Source of the DNA: Alphaproteobacteria bacterium
GTDB lineage: Bacteria > Pseudomonadota > Alphaproteobacteria > SP197
Assembly (NCBI GenBank): GCA_022822575.1
Contig: JAJEBJ010000380.1
Coordinates: 1 to 10,860, forward strand
DNA: 10,860 nt
Reading direction: 5' to 3'
Made by a program: the position numbers and the translations under genes. This document shows, piece after piece, positions 6,710-10,860 of the stretch (the first letter of the stretch is position 1; each line of letters begins with the position of its first letter). The notes beneath the pieces were generated by a model. That model saw only the letters and a list, made by a program, of their open reading frames with translations, was not told the origin of the DNA and did not search any database.

Positions 6710-7822
6710 TCAGGTCCTGACAGCCGCCTGCAGGGTACCGAATACCGACAGGATGGATTGCCTGCGATCCAGATTGTATGACTGAACTGTCCGGCGCAGG
6801 TGCGCGACCTTTTCCCACACGGCAACCCAGCGTTCAAGAGCGGGATCACCGGCGATGCGCGCCAGCGCCTCGGTCTCCTCCGGCAGAACGGGAAGAGCGG
6901 CCTCGCCCGTGGTCGCCTTGCGAATGATCGCAGCGGACCAATCCATGAGAAAGTCGAAAGCCAGATTCCAGGATGCCTCGCCGCCGGGCCGGGCAAGACG
7001 TTCCGCAAGGCGATGAAGTGCTGCCGGGTCGATGTCCGGGGCCGTGGCGATCAGGCCGACTATCTCGCGATAGAGCGCGAGACCGTTCATTTCGGCCAGA
7101 AGCAGGGCGCGGCCCGGGCTGCCACCTGACAATCGCGCCAGCGAGTCTCTCTCCTCCAACGTCAAGTTTGGCAGATACTGTTCAAGCAACAGACTCACCT
7201 GTTCACTCAACAGCGGGGAAAGCGTGATCTTTCGGCACCGGGATCTGATGGTGGCCAACAACGAGGAGGGCACTGCGGAGACGAGCAGCACGACAGCGCG
7301 ACGAGGGGGCTCTTCAACCGCCTTGAGAGCCGCATTGGCTGCATTCGTGTTCATCAGGTCAGCGTCGTCGATGATGGCGACCCGCCAGCCATCGTTGCCG
7401 GCCGTCCGGGCAAAGAAGGGTCTGATGCGGCGCACGTCGTCCACGACGACTTCCTGGCGACGCCTTCCTCTCTCATTCATGGACGGTTCGATACCAAGGA
7501 TGTCACCGTGTGAACGCGCTGAAATCCAGGCTGCCGCAGGGTCTGCCGCATCGAAATCCAGGGTGGCCGAAGGTTCCCCGAACAGATCTTCGCCCGCACC
7601 GCACAACAGGTGGCGGGCCAGGCGCCAGGCGAGCGTCGCCTTGCCGATACCGGCCTTGCCACCGATGATCCAGGCGCCAGCGATGCGTTCGTCCGCCACC
7701 AGACCGGCAAGCCGACGCTCGGCCGCTTCATGTCCGATGAGTTCCTCATTCGCCCAGGGGGCCGGAACCTCCAGTTCAGGGAAGTCCGGATGCTTGCGAA
7801 TATCGACCGGATCGTCCGTCAT
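6710..7822 (-). CDS. holB: DNA polymerase III subunit delta'
   Basis: HolB is the delta' stator of the clamp loader that places the beta sliding clamp on primed DNA. The 370-residue AAA+ protein shows a P-loop-like GKAGIGKA at 55-62, a Walker-B-like VAIIDDAD at 148-155, the NAANAALKAVEEPP segment just after it, and the clamp-loader SRC motif at 194-196. The C-terminal part is the helical collar region, with low conservation as usual. The four-cysteine zinc module of the E. coli protein is absent, which I associate with alphaproteobacterial members. The best start is the ATG at 7822, as no other in-frame start lies between it and an upstream in-frame stop at about 7867. It has no good Shine-Dalgarno of its own. 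The strong AGGGGAGGGG at 7851-7860 is too far away and is spaced instead for an out-of-frame ATG at 7844. The gene sits 55 nt after tmk and 37 nt before metG in the same transcript. Confidence 0.93.
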   Translation of the reverse strand: MTDDPVDIRKHPDFPELEVPAPWANEELIGHEAAERRLAGLVADERIAGAWIIGGKAGIGKATLAWRLARHLLCGAGEDLFGEPSATLDFDAADPAAAWISARSHGDILGIEPSMNERGRRRQEVVVDDVRRIRPFFARTAGNDGWRVAIIDDADLMNTNAANAALKAVEEPPRRAVVLLVSAVPSSLLATIRSRCRKITLSPLLSEQVSLLLEQYLPNLTLEERDSLARLSGGSPGRALLLAEMNGLALYREIVGLIATAPDIDPAALHRLAERLARPGGEASWNLAFDFLMDWSAAIIRKATTGEAALPVLPEETEALARIAGDPALERWVAVWEKVAHLRRTVQSYNLDRRQSILSVFGTLQAAVRT

Positions 7823-7844
7823 GGCATCTGGCGGCCGAACGCAT
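7776..7844 (-). other. Candidate 22-codon upstream ORF overlapping the start of holB
   Basis: On the minus strand AGGGGAGGGG (7851-7860) is followed after 6 nt by ATG at 7844. This frame runs for 22 codons and stops at TGA 7776-7778, which is 44 nt inside holB. It is out of frame with holB, whose ATG is at 7822. It may be a leader peptide that delivers ribosomes to the poorly equipped holB start, or the Shine-Dalgarno match may be chance. The encoded peptide shows no recognisable features and I do not claim a protein product. Confidence 0.3.
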
Positions 7845-7877
7845 CCGAGACCCCTCCCCTTTCAGCCAGGCCTTTGA

Positions 7878-8510
7878 TCATGGTATCGGCCATCTCAGCA
7901 ATACCTCTGACTCAAGAAGTCCGGCCACGTCATCCTCGCTCCCTGATGCATCGACCACCCTGATACGGTCGGCCTCCTCGCTGGCGATGGTGAGGAAGGC
8001 CCTGCGCAACCGTTCGTGGAAGGCTTCTCCCATGCGTTCGTAGCGGTTGGTGGTCCCGCGGCTTTCGGCTCTCGCGAGTCCCATCCCGATCGGGAGATCA
8101 AGTATGAACGTGAGATCCGGACGCAGCGTGCCAATGGCAAGACGACCGATGCCGTCGACGAACTCGAGGCCTGCGCCCTGCGCCAGACCCTGGTAGGCCC
8201 TCGTTGAATCGAAAAACCGATCACTGATCACCCAGCGACCCGCTGCAAGGGCCGGGCGGATCGTCCGGAGAACATGCTCACGCCGCGCCGCAACATGAAG
8301 AAGAGCTTCCGTTCCCGGGTCCCAACGATCGGTAGCACCCGCAATCAACAGTTCCCTGATTGCCTCAGCGCCCGGTGCTCCACCCGGTTCACGCGTCACC
8401 TTGACCTCGACCTCATACTTCCCGGATATCCATGATGCCAGACGCCGGACCTGGGTCGACTTGCCGGTTCCTTCTCCGCCTTCAAGGGTGATCAGCCGGC
8501 CTCGCTTCAA
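7878..8510 (-). CDS. tmk: Thymidylate kinase (TTG start)
   Basis: Tmk phosphorylates dTMP to dTDP with ATP, the step joining de novo and salvage dTTP synthesis. It is a 210-residue P-loop kinase. It has GGEGTGKST at 11-19, the REPGG loop at 40-44, DRFFDS at 97-102 for dTMP binding, and an arginine-bearing LID (ARAESRGTTNRYERM, about 146-160) like the E. coli type. The start is TTG at 8508-8510. No in-frame ATG or GTG lies close upstream, and the conserved GRLITLEGGEG sequence begins three residues later. The TTG overlaps the TGA stop of the upstream carboxypeptidase gene by 4 nt (TTGA). No Shine-Dalgarno is seen upstream, so translation is likely by termination-reinitiation. It is followed by holB, the classic tmk-holB order. 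Confidence 0.96.
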   Translation of the reverse strand: MKRGRLITLEGGEGTGKSTQVRRLASWISGKYEVEVKVTREPGGAPGAEAIRELLIAGATDRWDPGTEALLHVAARREHVLRTIRPALAAGRWVISDRFFDSTRAYQGLAQGAGLEFVDGIGRLAIGTLRPDLTFILDLPIGMGLARAESRGTTNRYERMGEAFHERLRRAFLTIASEEADRIRVVDASGSEDDVAGLLESEVLLRWPIP

Positions 8511-9640
8511 AGCGCGCCCGCATCGCCGAAGAGCAGATAACCCAGTACCGTCGCCATTCTCAGCAGCATGGAGGGTTTCCCGACGTCGCTGCCAGCCAGC
8601 AGAGGTTTGTCGATGGTCTCCACGCCTGGCGCATCGATCACCAGGCGGGCTACTTCCTGACCCTTCGCGATCGGTGCCGGCACCGGCCCTTCGTAAACGA
8701 TGCGGGCATCAAGCGAGTCCCGGGCTGCCCGAGGAAGGGTGACAAGCAAGTCCTCCGCCAGAACAAGCGGCACCGTATCCGAATCGCCAAGCCAGACCCG
8801 GGCCCGACCCACTTCGTCACCGGAATCAAGGAGATGGAAGGCGCTGTACTCCCTGAAGCCCCATTCTATGATGGCTTGGGACTCCCGCGCCCGGGCTGCG
8901 GCGCTCTCGAACCCGTTGACGGCGAGAATCAGCCGACGATCTCCTCGCACCGCGGAGGCCGTGAGGCCGTATCCTGCCGCTCGGGTGTAGCCGGTCTTGA
9001 GACCGTCAGCGCCGATTCCAGTGTAGAGCAGTGGATTCCGGTTGGTCTGCTGGATGTTGTTGTAGGTGAATTCCGTCTCAGCGTAGTAATGATAATACTG
9101 AGGAAAGTCCCTGATCGTCCGGCTTGCCAAAAGGGCAAGATCGGTCACGGTTGTCACATGCCCCTCTTCGGGCCAACCCGAAGAGTTGCGAAACGTGCTG
9201 TCGCTCATGCCGAGTTCCCGGGCGCGTTGCGTCATAAGGTCGCCGAATGCGGCTTCGGACCCGGACAGCCCCTCCGCGACCACGATCGACGCATCATTGC
9301 CTGACTGGACAACGATCCCCCGCAACAGGTCCTCGACCATCACACTGTCGCCAACCTCGACGAACATCTTCGATCCACCCTTGCGCCACGCCTTCTCGCT
9401 GACGGGCAGGGTGTCGTCGAGCGCGAGCGTTCCCGACGCGAGCTTCTCGAACAGGAGGTACACCGTCATCAGCTTGGTCATCGAGGAGGGCTCGGTCGGC
9501 CCGTCGGCATTCTTCTGGTAGAGAATCGTGTTTGTCGTCTCGTCGATGAGGATCGCCTCGCGCGCCGAGATCTCGAACGCAGCCAGTGGCGCCGTCAGGC
9601 CGACGGTGGCAACGAGACCGATCAGAATTCGCCAGATCAT
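8507..9640 (-). CDS. Serine-type D-Ala-D-Ala carboxypeptidase (PBP5/DacA-DacC-DacF family)
   Basis: This low-molecular-weight penicillin-binding protein trims the terminal D-alanine from peptidoglycan pentapeptides in the periplasm. With the start at 9640 it has 377 residues: a signal peptide at about 1-21 ending in PLAA, then the transpeptidase-like domain with SSMTK (nucleophile Ser53, Lys56), SGN (113-115) and KTG (215-217), the three motifs of the class. A C-terminal PBP5 beta domain follows, then a short hydrophobic/amphipathic tail (MLLRMATVLGYLLFG) that may anchor it to the membrane. GAAAGG (9647-9652) is ideally spaced for ATG 9640. The ATG at 9646 would add only two residues. An in-frame ATG at 9793 has a stronger Shine-Dalgarno and would add 51 residues before the signal peptide, but codon use there looks non-coding. 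It overlaps tmk by 4 nt. It is commonly named dacC or dacF in this context; I leave the symbol blank because paralogues cannot be told apart. Confidence 0.93.
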   Translation of the reverse strand: MIWRILIGLVATVGLTAPLAAFEISAREAILIDETTNTILYQKNADGPTEPSSMTKLMTVYLLFEKLASGTLALDDTLPVSEKAWRKGGSKMFVEVGDSVMVEDLLRGIVVQSGNDASIVVAEGLSGSEAAFGDLMTQRARELGMSDSTFRNSSGWPEEGHVTTVTDLALLASRTIRDFPQYYHYYAETEFTYNNIQQTNRNPLLYTGIGADGLKTGYTRAAGYGLTASAVRGDRRLILAVNGFESAAARARESQAIIEWGFREYSAFHLLDSGDEVGRARVWLGDSDTVPLVLAEDLLVTLPRAARDSLDARIVYEGPVPAPIAKGQEVARLVIDAPGVETIDKPLLAGSDVGKPSMLLRMATVLGYLLFGDAGAL

Positions 9641-9711
9641 GGACATCCTTTCGCTCACCACTGCAATGCGGACGTTTTCGGGTCCGCGACGCCTACCCAG
9701 GCACGATGTTG

Positions 9712-9741
9712 AGGATACTGCTTCCCCCCACCGCACGTCGA
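9712..9741 (-). promoter_or_regulatory. Tentative sigma-70-like promoter for the carboxypeptidase-tmk-holB-metG-tatD block
   Basis: On the minus strand TCGACG (9736-9741) and TATCCT (9712-9717) are separated by 18 bp. Each matches the TTGACA/TATAAT consensus at four of six positions. It would start transcription about 60 nt before the ATG at 9640. A match of this quality occurs often by chance in such DNA, so it is only a candidate. Confidence 0.22.
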
Positions 9742-9800
9742 TACCGCGAGTCTTGCTGGCATCTCGGTGCGGCATTCGTGTGACTGAATTCATCAAGGCG

Positions 9801-9807
9801 TCTCCTT
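9801..9807 (-). promoter_or_regulatory. Strong Shine-Dalgarno upstream of ATG 9793
   Basis: AAGGAGA on the minus strand sits 7 nt before ATG 9791-9793. That start is in frame with the carboxypeptidase and there is no stop between them. It is the best-looking ribosome binding site upstream of this gene, yet it would place 51 extra residues before the signal peptide. Confidence 0.35.
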
Positions 9808-9867
9808 CCAGTGCTGCCGGACTGCAATCGGGATGCTTTCAAGGAATTCAGGCAGACTCCGGAAGAC

Positions 9868-9931
9868 GGTCCGAACTGGTGGCGAACGGACCTTTCGTGC
9901 CAACTGCCCGGGCAGCTTCGGGATCGCGAAG
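9868..9931. repeat. Cluster of three short inverted repeats downstream of rlpA
   Basis: The repeats are GGTCCG/CGGACC (9868-9873 with 9887-9892, 13-nt loop), the perfect 12-bp palindrome CTGCCCGGGCAG (9904-9915), and CTTCG/CGAAG (9916-9920 with 9927-9931, 6-nt loop). They lie within 64 bases, the last two directly adjacent. None is followed by a U-tract on the minus strand. They may form a structured 3' untranslated end of the rlpA message or a small RNA; this is inference. Confidence 0.45.
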
Positions 9932-9971
9932 AACGGATGGTCGTGCCCATGCGAAATTCAGCGGAGATGGA

Positions 9972-9989
9972 CCATGTCCCGGGACATGG
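9972..9989. repeat. Perfect 18-bp palindrome, candidate operator or hairpin
   Basis: CCATGTCCCGGGACATGG reads identically on both strands, centre 9980/9981. It lies about 50 nt downstream of the rlpA stop and over 300 nt upstream of the carboxypeptidase start. As DNA it resembles a binding site for a dimeric regulator. As RNA it would make a 7-bp stem with a CCGG loop but has no T-run after it on the minus strand, so it is a poor intrinsic terminator. The symmetry is exact; the function is unknown. Confidence 0.6.
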
Positions 9990-10039
9990 AACGGCGACCC
10001 GGAGTTTCGCACTCATCCGTACATGCCCATGCAGACACA

Positions 10040-10843
10040 TCACATGGCGGTGACGACAATTGCCTCGTGATAGCCGAGACCCATGACTTGTTCACGAATG
10101 CGGTCAGCCTGACCACGAGCGAGGAAGGGGCCGACGCGGACGCGATAGAAGACACGGTCGTCCACCACGGCGCGGATGACATGGACATCACCGGTATCGA
10201 CAAGCGCATTGCTCACCACGAAGGCGTTTGCCGCGTTTGTGAAGGCGCCTGCCTGGACGAACAGGCCACCGCCCGGATCCTCCTGGGTCAGATCGATGGC
10301 CTGTGCCGAAGCACCGTCTGTTCCCACTGGCTCTCGACCGAGTTCGGCCCAGGTCCTGCCACTTTCCTGGTCGACGACCTGAACTCTGACTTGGGCCGTT
10401 CCCTTTCCTTCGAATCCGAGCAACTGGGCGCCGCGGCGTGACACGTCGATGATACGTCCGGCAATGAATGGACCGCGGTCATTCACCCTGAGGACAAGAC
10501 TCCGCCCATTCTCAAGGTTCGTGACCCTGACGTAGACAGGCATGGGCAGCGTCTTGTGGGCCGCCGTCAGTTCGTTCATGTCATAGACTTCACCGTTGGC
10601 AGTCAGCTGCCCGTGGAAGGGTTCACCATACCAGGACGCGATTCCCTCCTCGTCGTAAAAGGGATCCTCTGCAGGGTGGTACCAGACTCCCTTGATTTCA
10701 TAGGGTTGTCCGACCTTGTAATGACCCCTTGGCTCCTGGTCGCCGGACTTCATCACCGTGGCGACAAAGTCGATCTCGGCACAGGCCGCCAGAAGAAGGC
10801 CGAGCAGCAAGATGCCGGCGGTACGCGCTGTCGCCAGGATCAT
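10040..10843 (-). CDS. rlpA: RlpA-like septal ring lipoprotein with SPOR domain
   Basis: RlpA proteins are lipoproteins that bind denuded septal glycan strands and, in studied members, act as lytic transglycosylases that help daughter cells separate. The 267-residue protein has a lipoprotein signal with lipobox LAAC and lipidated Cys21. A short linker leads to a double-psi beta-barrel domain at about 66-150 (GIASWYG, LTANGEVYDMNELTAAH, VRVNDRGPF, IIDVSRRGAQLLGF). A C-terminal SPOR domain spans about 193-267 (LFVQAGAF to the end). The catalytic-type residues Glu85, His96 and Asp122 are spaced as in active RlpA. The ATG at 10843 is plausible because it starts a normal signal peptide. The 17 upstream bases in the window contain no Shine-Dalgarno and no in-frame stop, so a longer start beyond the window cannot be excluded. 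It is followed on the same strand, after a long non-coding gap, by a peptidoglycan carboxypeptidase gene, a logical cell-envelope pairing. Confidence 0.94.
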   Translation of the reverse strand: MILATARTAGILLLGLLLAACAEIDFVATVMKSGDQEPRGHYKVGQPYEIKGVWYHPAEDPFYDEEGIASWYGEPFHGQLTANGEVYDMNELTAAHKTLPMPVYVRVTNLENGRSLVLRVNDRGPFIAGRIIDVSRRGAQLLGFEGKGTAQVRVQVVDQESGRTWAELGREPVGTDGASAQAIDLTQEDPGGGLFVQAGAFTNAANAFVVSNALVDTGDVHVIRAVVDDRVFYRVRVGPFLARGQADRIREQVMGLGYHEAIVVTAM

Positions 10844-10860
10844 CTGGAAAGCGCGTCGGC

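Larger units (their letters stand above)
9647..10039. other. Non-coding stretch between rlpA and the carboxypeptidase gene
   Basis: This is about 390 bases without a convincing gene. Open frames on both strands here have mixed third positions and no recognisable domain. It contains several inverted repeats (9868-9892, 9904-9915, 9916-9931, 9972-9989), a strong Shine-Dalgarno at 9801-9807 leading to ATG 9793 in frame with the downstream gene, and one tentative promoter (9712-9741, minus). No tRNA-like cloverleaf was seen. Confidence 0.6.

Noticed and set aside
7224..7877. A 217-codon open frame on the + strand
   Set aside because: It is antisense to holB, is rich in Ser/Arg/Ala as shadow frames are, and lacks any domain signature.
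9693..10043. A 116-codon open frame on the - strand in the non-coding gap
   Set aside because: It has Cys/Arg/Ser-rich low-complexity composition, overlaps the last codons of rlpA, and shows no signal, domain or good Shine-Dalgarno.
9528..10070. A 180-codon open frame on the + strand covering the rlpA-carboxypeptidase gap
   Set aside because: It begins inside the carboxypeptidase gene on the opposite strand and ends inside rlpA. Composition and codon use are not gene-like and there is no ribosome binding site or domain.
1..10860. CRISPR arrays, tRNA/rRNA genes, insertion sequences, prophage, toxin-antitoxin or defence genes
   Set aside because: I looked for direct-repeat arrays, cloverleaf ends, transposase or integrase motifs and small paired ORFs and saw none. 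All large frames are accounted for by recognisable families.

Overview
The window is a stretch of bacterial chromosome of fairly high GC (about 60% by eye). It looks like an alphaproteobacterium, possibly a Rhodospirillales-type lineage. The reasons are the run rlpA - D,D-carboxypeptidase - tmk - holB - metG - tatD on one strand, an hflX/mazG pair at the other end, a zinc-free short MetG and a zinc-free HolB. This is inferred from protein style and gene order, not from a database match.

Layout from left to right. The 3' part of hflX (+) enters at the left edge and ends at 691. It converges on mazG (-, 728-1543). Upstream of mazG on the same strand is a Tat-exported solute-binding protein of the peptide/nickel ABC family (-, 1609-3186), and a strong hairpin lies between the two genes. 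A 135-bp divergent promoter region separates this gene from a Gfo/Idh/MocA oxidoreductase (+, 3322-4332). The oxidoreductase converges, with a 16-bp gap, on a long minus-strand block read right to left: rlpA (10040-10843), a 393-400 bp non-coding stretch, then dacC-like (8507-9640), tmk (7878-8510), holB (6710-7822), metG (5131-6672) and tatD (4349-5131). The dacC/tmk and metG/tatD pairs overlap by 4 and 1 nt and are probably translationally coupled.

Functionally most of the window is housekeeping: peptidoglycan remodelling (RlpA, PBP5-type carboxypeptidase), dTTP supply (Tmk), clamp loading (HolB), methionyl-tRNA formation (MetG), a TatD metal-dependent hydrolase, house-cleaning of nucleotides (MazG) and ribosome rescue (HflX). 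The only accessory-looking part is the divergent pair of a binding protein and an oxidoreductase between mazG and tatD. It has no ABC permease or ATPase genes beside it, and its substrate cannot be read from the sequence.

I see no phage, CRISPR, IS, toxin-antitoxin or defence genes, and no rRNA or tRNA genes. The signals that best deserve a second look are regulatory: a perfect 18-bp palindrome between rlpA and the carboxypeptidase gene, a near-palindrome over a candidate promoter in the divergent region, a 22-codon upstream ORF with a strong Shine-Dalgarno overlapping the holB start, a strong Shine-Dalgarno 153 nt upstream of and in frame with the carboxypeptidase, and a double-hairpin leader ahead of mazG.
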